From assembly GCF_000143415.4 (NCBI RefSeq), contig NW_003314277.1:803878-867877 (forward strand): 64,000 nt of DNA. The letters are read 5' to 3'. The notes below the pieces were generated by a model. That model saw nothing but the letters and a program-made list of their open reading frames with translations. It searched no databases and was not told the DNA's origin. The DNA is from Selaginella moellendorffii (taxonomy: Eukaryota > Streptophyta > Lycopodiopsida > Selaginellales > Selaginellaceae). Shown in pieces: positions 54,148 through 64,000 of this stretch; the stretch's first letter is position 1, and each line of letters starts with the position of its first letter. A program made the position numbers and the translations under genes.

Positions 54148-56523
54148 TTTGGTATCAGAGGATGAGTCTCAGCAAGTACTATTCAATGAGATTGGGCAAT
54201 TAGTCTTGTTGCATACGCAAAGATGAAAACGATGATCCGAGTGGGTACACATTTGGTGCAAAGGCTTCGCAATTGTTCCTTGGGTATGGATTTGGTTACT
54301 TTGTTATATCGTAATAATGTGAGCTTGCTCTTGGGCTCATAAGATGGATTGAGTTGTCCCATTTTTGCACGAGTTTGCGCTTGGGCTCGTGAGTGAGGCG
54401 CATTAGCAACTCAAGGTTGCACTTTGAGTTGGCAGGATTAATGTTAACCTATCGGTGGTTTCATGAGTTGTTCCATATACTGTGGGTGAAAGTAAACTTT
54501 CCCTGAGTTTGCTATAAGTGGCAAATAGGCTGGTCCATAGCTATTTAGCACGGCACTAGTGGATCTTTCCTAGGCATGGTTACAAATGGATCAATCAAGA
54601 CTGTAGGGATGAGTCTATTGATTCAAGTAATTGTTGCCATACTCTCTCATAAACTTTTCTTGGATTGGACTGAAGGCAGTGCAAACGCAAGCTTGAGGTT
54701 TGGTCAAAGATGAGACCGAAAAGAGAGTCATCGGGGACGGAGGATCAAATACGTAAATCATTTTCTCTTCTCGGAGAGATGATTCGCAACGAGGTGCTAA
54801 CTCATTGCTTGTGCTCACATCATGCAATCAAGAGTCCCTATCTTGATGTGTGTTGGAAATGATAGTCCTACAAATAGTGAGTTGTGGGATGGATAGCGGT
54901 GAAACGCTAAACCATTTTGTCTAAGCTTGCTATTGGAAGACTTAGGTTGCAATGCTCAATTCTTTTCTGGGGAACTTTGCTATTGCTCCTTGAGTAATTT
55001 GGTGTTGGATTAGTTTTGAGTTTGGTCGGATAGAGAGTGGCATGAGCTTGTCCGTGTTGTGAACAAAAGTTAGTGGTATTTAGTGTTGAAAATCTCTATC
55101 GGTGGAGTGTGGCATTTATGTTGCATTTTGTCGAATTGAGTTGGCATTTGATGCTCACATAAACCTTTGAAGTAATGACATGGGTGTTGCTTGTGGTGTT
55201 GCTTGATTGATGATTAAGTCATTGTAATTTATATCATATCCATGTGATAATGAGCAATGTGTTTACGAAGTTGCTTGGGTAAATGATGATCAACCCTAAA
55301 GTGGTTGATAGTGAAGCTAGTCTACTTGCACGAAGTAGCATTGTAGTAGCTTTGACTAGATTCTCGATGGTGGTCCATTATGCTAAGCTTAAGTTGGTTC
55401 CTTGTTTCCTTGAGGGTTTGTCTATAAGGTGTTGGAAAGGGTTGTAGCATTCATTTGCTATAGCTCATTAGTTGATCCGTTAACACTTGAAGTAGATTGT
55501 TGGATAGAGAAGGTGTGAGATTGAGGTATTGACATTACTAGCATTTGTGTTAGTGGAAGTGGCATTGTTATTTTAAGTGATGAGGAAGTTTCTTTAGAAC
55601 TTGATTTTCCATGTCATTTTTCTTGTTAGTGTTTTAGTTTCACATTGGATCTTGAAAGTGGTTGAAAAAGAGTGTTAGTGCAATGTGGATATCCGAAGAT
55701 GTGGTCTTCGTGATCAAGCCTTAGATGTTCCATTTGCATTTTATGGATGTCGGTTTGGGTGTCGAAAGAATGGGCAAAAAGATGTTCGAGGCTTAAGCAT
55801 ACTATGGGTCATGAGAATTTGTGTTGGGGTGAACCTATGTGAAGTTGTTAGTAGGAGGAAGTTGGTTGAGTCTTGAAAGTTTGTATTCCTGGACTGAGAG
55901 TCATTCTTTCTCTAGGATGGAAATTTTCTACAAATTTTCTTAGACTTATCCAATGGCTGATCTGTTGATCACTTTGCTCGAAAACCATTCCGTTTTCGTA
56001 AGCCAGTACAAACTAGTGAAAGGGTTGGAGTTGACTTCGGTTGGCTTAGACCTTAGTAGGTAATTTGTATGATGCAACCCAAAAGGGATGCTAACTTTTG
56101 GGGCTAAGGCAATTGAGTTGGATAAAGTCTGGAGTTAGTGTAAGAAAGGTGACCCTTGTGCCTTTCTTCTGTAGCGTTGTGCTTGGTGGCAGGTTGCACT
56201 TTGCATTTCGCTAAGACTCTATGAGAGTAGTGAACTCTCACTGATCTTGATTTAGTCTTGGTGGCTTTGCGCCTTGGCTGAGGATAGTGATGTCCAACTT
56301 AGTTGTTTGCAGTTGAGATGTTGGTACCCGTACTATAGCTTTGTCTATGAAGAGGCTGTGTACCAATATGAGTTCATCTCGTGGTCTTCACTTTAGTTTC
56401 GACTAAGTGTTGATTACGCATAACTAGCCTCTTCAAGGCATGCTCAGAGCTATTGACTAGATGTGTTGGTGGGCTTATCGCGGTTGAGTTGGATTCGAGT
56501 GGTCATTTAGTTTGTGTTTGTCT
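53945..56523 (+). repeat. Right arm of the giant inverted repeat
   Basis: Comprises the last 203 bp of the left LTR, the primer-binding site and the first 2.37 kb of interior, mirrored at 50,588-53,180. Similarity ends at GTTTGTCT (56,523). Confidence 0.93.
54150..54161 (+). other. Primer-binding site (tRNA-iMet type)
   Basis: TGGTATCAGAGG lies 2 bp after the LTR end and is followed by ATGAG. It differs at the last base from the plant TGGTATCAGAGC site. Confidence 0.85.
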
Positions 56524-59145
56524 ATGAACCTTTATCTCATACCTGGGGTATCACGTTCATGTTAAACAAGTATGTAACTCAATGACGTGAGTTTAGTGTT
56601 TGGGTCTTGTGAAGGCAAGTTGAAGAGTGATTGTTGGTTGCTTTGTGACTAGTTATTGCTTGTAGATTTTGTCAAGGGCTTTTGACACTTGCTTCACTCG
56701 ATGATGATTTAGCAGTGATGGGCTTGCTTTACCGAATGGTGTTGCGGAGGATTGTGTCGTTAGACTTACATGGGTTTTCCATGTTGGCATGTCGACTCTA
56801 TCTCTGTCAATATCATTTGGTTGCGTTTAGTTCATAGTGTTGGATTTCATTGAGTCTTGAACGTGGTGATTCACTCCTTGAGGAAGTGTTATCTGTAACT
56901 GAGTTTTGTTAAAGGATTGGTCTCAGATACTAATTAAAGTATCTTCAACCTTGGTTAGCTTAGTTGCTAGAAAGTTTTGAGTGGTGATTCACTCTTGCTT
57001 TCTTCTAGCTTTGCTATAGTGTTGATGGCATTGAAGTGATGCTTTGTCGTTGACATTGTTGATATTGAGTTTCATTAGTCTTGATGAAGATAGTGTTGAT
57101 GATTTGGCTATATCTTTGTGTTATTGGCATTCATGCATTTGTTAGTTAGCAATTGTATTGACATTCAAATGAACTGAGTGGCAAGTTAAGTTAGTTATGT
57201 TCTAGACGAGATTATTTAGTAGGGGTTGAGCTTTAGCTTTTCCTTGAAAAGTGATTTAGTCGTGAACTATGCTAACTTTACGAGATGAAGAATTAGTGTT
57301 CGATATTAAACTATTTGAGTCCTTATTGGATTTCAGTTGGGATATATCGATCGTTGATGATTCTTCTTGTGCTTGTTATGAAGTGAGTTACGTCTTGCTA
57401 TAGATGGATTCATGGAGGATTGATTAGATGATCACTTGTTGAGCATAGCTTCGTTATGCTTAGCTTTTGGATTAATGCAGACATGCTCTTCATTAACTTT
57501 GCATTATGAAGTTTAGCTTATGGATGTGTTGAGGAAGATATTGCGGATTGCACCATGATTTCTTTTTTGACATTGAAGTTAGTTCATGCAAGGCTTGTGA
57601 TCATTATTATGCAAGACTTGGCTATAAACTTCTTCAAGCTTTTGGTTCTTTGAGTTTTTATGCTCATTGTTCCATTTGTTAGAAGTTTTTGGGGAAGGCA
57701 TTTTGGCTCATTAGCTTCAGTGTTAAAGTTGGCTTTTGCATCTAGCAATCATTGGTGATGATTGACTATCATTTAGGATAGTTGATTAACCTTCTCAAAA
57801 GGTTTGCTTGATTATTGTTGGTATAGAATTATTTGCTATTCTTCGGGATGGTAGATTGCTTCTTTGACGGTGATTTTGCATATCTCCTTTTGATGGGATG
57901 ATTGATAATCTTTCATGATGGTTAGTTGTTCTCCTTGATAGTTTATGGCTTTTCGCAATACCACATGTTCATTGTGGTTTGCTCTGTATTGGTCTCTTGG
58001 GTTTGAGACATCGGTAGGATGTTGTTGACACTTGCTTAGGCAACTTGAGTTCCTTGGTATTGTTGGCTGAGATCTATTCAGATTGGCTTTTATGATAGTT
58101 GGTAGGAATGAGTGTTTGTTGGTCTTACCGCATTCATTCTCTTTTGTTGATTGTTGCTCAAGTTAGTTTTGATAGATTTGGATGTTATTTCCTTTGGGTG
58201 ATACATTCGTGAGCATTTTGCTTGTCAGTCAATGATACTTTGTGTTCTTTGAGTTATTTTTCGTTAAGTTGTTTGGCATTTTGTCTGCAATCTTTAATAG
58301 TTAAACTTTATCATTGAGTTTACTTAATGATATACTTGCTATTGAATTTTGTTTGATGGTGAATCCTATGTTTACCAGTTATGATGATCTTAGTGGTTCC
58401 TGCACTATTATACTGGTTTATCAGATGATAACTTGCTTAGAATACTTTTGTGTTCTACTCTAAGATATAATCACAGATAATTAAGCTTCTAAGATACCAT
58501 TGTCTCTGACTTTGATATTGTCCATCTATTGATCTTTGAGTTTAGGCCAATATAGGCAGACTGGCTTCAGCACTTCGTGTGCATGGTGAAATCTTTAGTC
58601 ATGGGGTAGCTACTGTCGACTGGTCACATAACCCGCCTCTCTGTCGATGTTCCTTATTCCGTTAAAAAGGGCGTGACCGTGTAAACAACTCTAACTGCTT
58701 GTTTACAGTAGTCTATCTAAACCTTACCGACGGGTTTGGTTTCTTTGCTCATGAGGGTTGGGGCCTCTAGCTTCTCTCTCTATGTTCCTGCGGGCAGGGG
58801 CATATCACACTTTTGTAAGCTGGGAGCCAACGGGAATGATGAACTTTGGCCAAAAGTGGTGGAGAGAGAAAGAGAGAGAGCTACATGGTACTCAAGTGGG
58901 GCACCAATCTACTTGACTCCCAGAGCAGCAAGGGTGGCTAACTCTGTTGATCATTTCCTTGTCGGCGACGGCCGGAAAGTGTCTTAGCTGGTAGCGCATT
59001 CGCGTTAGACAAAGAGGTTGCCTCCTAACTCATTTAAGTTGGTGCATTTCTCACATAGTGTGAGTACCGTGAATTTTTTCTGGAGTTGTTTCCTTGGCAG
59101 TATTCTAGACTCGAGTATGCATCGACAAGGACGTCGATCTTCCCT

Positions 59146-59157
59146 AGGGGGGGAGAA
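59146..59157 (+). other. Polypurine tract
   Basis: AGGGGGGGAGAA directly abuts the right LTR start TGTCGCG; it is the plus-strand primer position. Confidence 0.85.
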
Positions 59158-60292
59158 TGTCGCGAATGTGACTTCGGGTATCGAAAGATACTTGTCAACC
59201 AGTCCTTACGGACACTCTTTCCTTACTGCCATGACGGCAGGAGGTCGGTACTGCTGGTTCCTTTCAATAGCCCCTCTTGTTCAAGTGTTAGTTTACTGGG
59301 CTTAGCACCTGTACTTAGCCAGATGGACATAAGGTAGGAACTTCTATGTGTTTCTAGCTGAGCATACTCGACATGGCTCTTAGTTCTTTTTTGCTCTGTC
59401 TTGCACTGGCTTGACAAGAACCCTCGCGTATTGAGATTGGTCCCTCAATATCGCCGAATGATAGCTTACCGTGTCTGCCAAACACCCTCGCTATCATGCC
59501 CTTTGTGTTAGTCTCATTTCGGTCCCAAATGCTATTTATGGAAAGTGTCCAGATTTGCTCATTTGGCATATCTACGGAATGTAGAGATCGGCCTGAACAC
59601 AATGGTGTTTGTCCCATGTCCAAATTCGCAATCTAGGGACATTCCATATTTAGTAAGTTTCGAGCTTGTCCCAGAGACTAACTCCTGATACTAAAGGAGG
59701 CTTGGGGTGAAAGCCCAAAGCGTGTGTTCCTTAAGGGGGGGGGGGGGGCTATGGGGGGTTCCAAATGTATAGTTGGGATAGTGGGTAGGTCGGGCATGGC
59801 CGACCAACCTGAGGCATAGTTTAGCTCCCGCTTGCGTGCCTGTCCTTGTTTTGCGTCCGGCTTGGGTCTAAGCCTAAGTTCCATTCCATGCTAGTTAGTG
59901 GAGTACCCATATCCTCACGTTAGGCTACCGATATGCCGAAATAGCGCCAGACTCCGTTTGGCTCTGTTTTGCGTGCTGGTCTTGGCATTAGGATGCTGGT
60001 TGCTCCAGGACTGTTCCAAGTCGCTCCGGGCTCCTGTCCCTTTGCTCCTTGGGCTTTATGCTCGGGAGTTGTTCCATGGTTTGGTTCCGTCACTCCTTGG
60101 CTCCATGCTTGGGAGTTTGGCACCGTTCCTTCGTTCAGTGGCCCAAGGCCCTGAACCTCAGGTTCCTATGGACACGTGGCATGTGACACATGGCATCTGT
60201 CACGTGGCACAAAGAGGGTTTAGGTACCGCTTCGTGGTGTTATCTTATGGTAAATCACCATAGGATAAAGGGTCAAAACCACATATGCTACA
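59158..60292 (+). repeat. Right LTR (1135 bp)
   Basis: TG...CA boundaries. Contains a 153-bp segment (59,606-59,758, ending in a long G run) absent from the left LTR. Shared LTR sequence is otherwise nearly identical, so the element is young. Confidence 0.9.
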
Positions 60293-60420
60293 TTCTTTTG
60301 GGAAGAAGCTAATAGATTGAGCATTTAGGGATTCTGGATCAAGCCAAAGAACTAGAAATGATCTTGATACAAAGGAGATAATCACTAGGCCAATTATCTT
60401 TTGAATCAGAAAAGTTCAGC
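60293..60420. repeat. Dispersed repeat R, copy 2, right part
   Basis: TTTTGGGAAGAAGCTAATAG... to TATCTTTTGAATCA continues the sequence of 38,509-38,612 after the retroelement. Confidence 0.85.
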
Positions 60421-61529
60421 AAATCATATGGTGGTAACTGAGGATTCAGGTAAGGAAGAGGATCATGAAGAAGTAGAGACACATGATCCTTGAAAAGAAA
60501 GAGAGGAAGAATCTTTTCTATATCCAATGTTCATGAGCAATAGAAGAGGATGGATGAGAAAAAGAAGGTTTTGGAAAAGAAGAAATCTTAATCAAGCTAA
60601 TCAAGTTGTCCCAACAAAGATCTAAAGCTAGAGATATAAGAGATGGACCAAGAATCTCCAATTCAAGTTTAGCTCAATCATATTTTTGTAAACTCATGAA
60701 TTTGAATTTCTTTGGGAACCCAAAGACCATTCAAACCCTCGAAAGTGTGTTTTAATCTATGTGGCACTAAGGCAAGGAGAGGAGATCCACTGGATATTTC
60801 TTTGCGATATCAAGAGTTTTACTATAAAGCAAAGTGCAAAAAAAGATTTTCAATCCAGTTTTAAGAGATTTTCTGGGAATAGGAGATATAAATAGGCTAA
60901 GCCTTACCCCTTTTTTGAAGTATTTAAAAAGTGTTTAATAATAATCTTGTAGAAGAAAGTGTTTTCTAGAGGGATCTCATGGCATGCCAGTTGTGTATGG
61001 GCATTCCACAGCCTGCTAGTGGCAACACAATGGCTCTAGAATAATAGTCTTGAATATGAAAGTGTTCTTGAGGGTTAAATCTTCAAAGTGTTCTTCTAAG
61101 AGGATTAAGAGGGTTTGAGGGAGAATTCTAGAGTAGGAGAGAGTGCCTCATAGCCTACTAATAGCAATGCAATAACTCTAAGTAGATCTAATCAACAAAA
61201 GAGTGTTCTTAGTCTCTTTATTGCAAAGGTATGTGATAGTGGGGCAATTGGGGCTAATTGCACTTTGCCTGGTACTTTGGAGCTCCTATCCTGCCAATTC
61301 CAAGGTGGCTTACAGCTGGCCAATGGAAACACAATGGCCTCAAGCCATCCCCTCCCCTCTAAATGCCCTTCTTCATCAAAATAGTGTTAGATAAAATTTA
61401 GCATAATTTCAGTATAACAATGGCTTAATATGAGGGTACCCCACTAACTAGAGTAACAAGATGCAAAATAAAAAATAATATAGCCTAGTGAGAGCTAAAC
61501 TAATTTTTTAAGTGGTTGAGTCCACCCCC
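60421..61529. other. Intergenic, AT-rich
   Basis: No gene, tRNA or recognised repeat. Frames are short. Confidence 0.4.
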
Positions 61530-61785
61530 CCTTTAAAACACACTTTGGGCTTTCACCCCAATCTCAAGAGTTAATTTTTGGGATAAACTTCAAAATTTAC
61601 TAAATATAAAACTATGCTATGTTGTGAATTGAGAAACTTATTATAAATAACATATATAACTTAAATGGACCAACATGTGGGGTATGATAGCAAGGGTGTC
61701 TAGCAAACACAGTAAATTATCACATATCAATATTGAGGGACTAAACTCAATATCATAGAGTTTTCAACACTAGCAAGTGCAAGTT
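61530..61785 (-). repeat. Old inverted LTR relic of the 50-60 kb family
   Basis: The complement of this stretch follows the order of 59,440-59,760. CTTTGGGCTTTCACCCCAA (61,541) mirrors the 153-bp segment of the right LTR, and GGTATGATAGCAAGGGTGTC (61,680) mirrors 59,480-59,500. Strongly diverged. Confidence 0.75.
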
Positions 61786-63246
61786 AATAACATGAATTTC
61801 TCATTTAACATGTTAAATATGTTTGACTTAATGACAACTTAGGATTTGATTCTCTATCACTACAGCCAAGACCTCCTTCCTTAGTGCCTTTCCAATTTAA
61901 ATGCATATATGTTAATCTCAACTAGCTTAAATGAAGATTAACAAAGAAAATTAAGAATACCGACCTATTGCTGTTATGGCAGTAAAAGAAAGTGTTCATA
62001 AGGATTAGCTAATAAGTATCTTTTAACACCTGAAGTTATATTTGCAACAATAGATAAATAAACTAAGTGGTAAAAACATTCTTTAAATTCTATAGATATG
62101 CCCAATTGAAATATCTAACACCTAGATCAACCTATAACATAGTAAAAACTATTATATAGTAATATTAACACAATATCAAAATACTAGGAAGTGCAAGTTA
62201 ATTTATAAGTTTCTCTAACTAAAGTATATTTTACTGTTTTACTAATAGCACTTAAAAATTAATGAGTTTCTCTAAATAGATGAAGTATACTTTATTAATA
62301 GCACGTAAAAATTTAGTCCATGATTGATTAGTTTCTTAATTAATTTGGGTAGAGACTAATAAAGGAACTAATAGTACTAACCTCCTAGAATTTGCCAACA
62401 ACTATTTTTAATATCCAAAGTCACATTCATGACAATTGTAAAAGTTGTCTATAATGTGATATCAATAAAACAAGAAAGAGGATTTTCATGGTGCTACGGT
62501 AGAATTTAACTCCAAGCCATGAAAAACTCAACAAAGAAACTTTCTTTAAAAGAAAAATTCTGAACAAAAGAAAACATCTATGCTTAATGCTTCTCTCCAA
62601 CACTTACTAATGGAGACTCTGAAAAAAGGACGGAAAAAAAAAATATATTGCCTCTAAGATTGAGCTTGAAAATTGATTAAATTCTCCATTATCATCTTTG
62701 CAGCTAGCACTTAAAGATGCCTTTATTCTTTTCATTCTTTTCTGATATGAAGAGTTTTTATATATTTTTTGATGATCTAGCCACTTTGTCTCTATTGTTG
62801 CTAAACCCATGACCACAACTAGTGCTTACAATCATCTTGTTATTATTACTGTTGCAAGAAGAGCAAAAACAAGCCAAGTTTCTATGAAGCCACTGGGTAC
62901 TACTACACAATGTTAAGTATCATCTTCAAGACAAATCTACAAAGAGATTCCTTACATCTTAGTTTTTCTAAAGAAAACCAAACATTAAATTATTTAAAGA
63001 TGAGAGTGATACTATAGAAGGCTGGCCTTCAGAATGATTATAGGCGTGTTTGAAGGGGCTGATTGGAGAAAAGATTCGAATGCAAGGATGATTGATGCAA
63101 ATGATTCTTTCTAGGAGATCATTAATAGATCTACCAACTTCTAATATCAATTCTTAAATACGTGATTTGCCTAAACCTTATATTGTAATATTCCATGTAA
63201 GAATCATCAATTATTCATGTGAGCATGAAATATTCTTATATATATA
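61786..63246. other. AT-rich intergenic
   Basis: No gene recognised. It contains the 3' flank of the nsLTP-like gene on the right and AT-rich, low-complexity sequence elsewhere. Confidence 0.4.
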
Positions 63247-63552
63247 TCAGTTGCAAGGGCCTCCAAGGTCAACCTTGATAGCACAGAGCTGATTGAGATG
63301 GAAGACCACGTCCAGCTCCACAGGCAACCCAGTAGTGGCAGGATTGCCCATGGCACACAGGCAATTGTTTAGCACGGTAGTGAGCGTGGAGCAGCAGTCA
63401 CTCTGGGAGGCCCCCATGATGCAGCTGGCCGCGGGCAAAACATTGCAAGTCCGGCCTTGAGCTGAGACTGATGCTGGCCCAAATGTTACAACCATAAGAA
63501 CAACATACAATGTCACAACAGCAAAAGCCATCCATGGAAACTTTAGACCCAT
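63247..63552 (-). CDS. nsLTP-like eight-cysteine secreted protein
   Basis: A single-exon minus-strand frame of 101 aa. Residues 1-31 form a signal peptide with hydrophobic core (FAVVTLYVVLMVV, cleavage probably after VSAQ). The mature part has the eight-cysteine order C-C-CC-CxC-C-C (TCNVLPAASC, QSDCC, NNCLCAMG, QLCAI and GGPCN at the end), which defines the lipid-transfer/seed-storage/amylase-inhibitor fold. Such proteins bind lipids outside the cell; subtype and ligand cannot be told. It lacks a hydrophobic C-terminal tail, so a GPI anchor is unlikely. A downstream intron removing the last codons cannot be excluded. Confidence 0.8.
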   Translation of the reverse strand: MGLKFPWMAFAVVTLYVVLMVVTFGPASVSAQGRTCNVLPAASCIMGASQSDCCSTLTTVLNNCLCAMGNPATTGLPVELDVVFHLNQLCAIKVDLGGPCN

Positions 63553-63619
63553 TTCAAATCCAAAGGGAGATTGATTGTAAATCTATGGGAGCTATGGATC
63601 TTGGAAGACCAGCATTGCC

Positions 63620-63627
63620 TTTTTATA
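63620..63627 (-). promoter_or_regulatory. TATA box of the nsLTP-like gene
   Basis: The minus strand reads GGTATAAAAAGGC, about 70 bp upstream of the ATG at 63,552, leaving room for a short leader. Confidence 0.6.
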
Positions 63628-63780
63628 CCTTGGGTTGGAGGAGGCATGAATAATGAAAGGTTTTGCATGGTGTTGTAGTTGTTGTCTTGACATACACTTG
63701 GGCTTGTGATTGCTTCCAAGCAAACCACATCTGAGGAATCGAAAAAGTAAAGAGAGGGAAAGAAGGGCACGAAAGGAATC

Positions 63781-63853
63781 CGCGCCAGGCAGGGATCGAA
63801 CCTGCGACTTTCTGCTTAGGAAACAGACGCTCTATCCGCTGAGCTACAGGCGC
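63781..63853 (-). tRNA. tRNA-Arg(CCT)
   Basis: The complement folds as a full cloverleaf: acceptor GCGCCTG/CTGGCGC (one U-U mismatch), D arm GCTC...GAGC, anticodon arm TCTGT-TTCCTAA-GCAGA with anticodon CCT (reads AGG), and T arm GCAGG-TTCGATC-CCTGC. No intron. The sequence is that of a normal plant nuclear tRNA-Arg(CCT). Confidence 0.95.
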
Positions 63854-64000
63854 CTTTGATGATGAGTTTCACTGTGTGGTGGAGTCTCCATGCGACTTAC
63901 AAAAATAATGAGACACGAATTTTACTCGAAGAGGGCGGGCGTTTTGCAGCTATGTTTGATTCTTTGGCACCAACAAAATCATCACTTGAATCTTTGCGAC
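63854..64000. other. 5' flank of the tRNA gene
   Basis: Short flank, no feature seen before the window ends. Confidence 0.4.

Larger units (their letters stand above)
50588..60292 (+). mobile_element. Non-coding LTR retroelement (LARD-like) with inverted 5' half
   Basis: A long LTR element without coding capacity. The right LTR is 59,158-60,292 (TGTCGCGAATG...GCTACA); the left LTR, lacking its first bases, ends at 54,147. A primer-binding site TGGTATCAGAGG (54,150-54,161) and a polypurine tract AGGGGGGGAGAA (59,146-59,157) sit exactly where expected for plus orientation. The interior of about 5 kb has no frame above 83 codons and is T/G-rich on the plus strand. Left of the left LTR lies an inverted copy of the LTR end plus 2.4 kb of interior, forming a giant palindrome. 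It sits inside repeat R; no target duplication is visible. Movement would depend on proteins of another element. Confidence 0.85.

Overview
The window looks like a compact plant nuclear genome, most likely a lycophyte of the Selaginella type. This rests on intron-split plant genes (P450, IQD calmodulin-binding protein, SUT sucrose transporter, nsLTP-like protein, plant gulonolactone oxidases), very short GT..AG introns (about 50-80 bp), a plant tRNA-Arg(CCT), and gene islands broken up by LTR retrotransposons. The species call is inference; no alignment could be run.

Layout. 1-10 kb is gene-rich: a partial unknown gene at the left edge (-), a five-exon CYP72-clan P450 (-), a decayed gene with a ParB-like DGNHR motif (-), a divergent three-exon gene with a probable nuclease region and an atypical kinase domain (+), and a six-exon IQD gene (+). 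10.6-31.5 kb is a four-copy tandem array of L-gulono-1,4-lactone-oxidase-like genes. Copies 2 and 4 are intact (584 aa, one intron). Copy 1 is riddled with deletions and copy 3 was broken by a 603-bp transposon. A Ty3/gypsy element (12,075-17,969) landed just downstream of copy 1 and itself carries an 806-bp TRIM. A CT-rich repeat with hexamer tandem arrays and further TRIM copies follow. 31.8-36.9 kb holds a sucrose transporter (-) and a divergent coiled-coil gene (+).

36.9-46.6 kb is an AT-rich graveyard of decayed repeats, including C-to-T-decayed copies of elements that are fresher elsewhere in the window. 47.2-49.2 kb is an intronless gene with a clear PD-(D/E)xK nuclease motif plus a kinase-like catalytic loop. 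50.6-60.3 kb is a non-coding LTR element (LARD-like) whose left part is a giant inverted repeat with arms of about 2.6 kb. The window ends with an nsLTP-like gene and tRNA-Arg(CCT).

Most unusual content: (i) two single-polypeptide nuclease-kinase-like proteins, an architecture I associate with Crinkler/RHS-type effectors of oomycetes and fungi rather than with plants; (ii) a retroelement with a microhomology-joined giant palindrome able to give hairpin RNA; (iii) two small perfect palindromes that look like template-switch scars; (iv) nested insertions whose target-site duplications can be checked against paralogous empty sites inside the same window.
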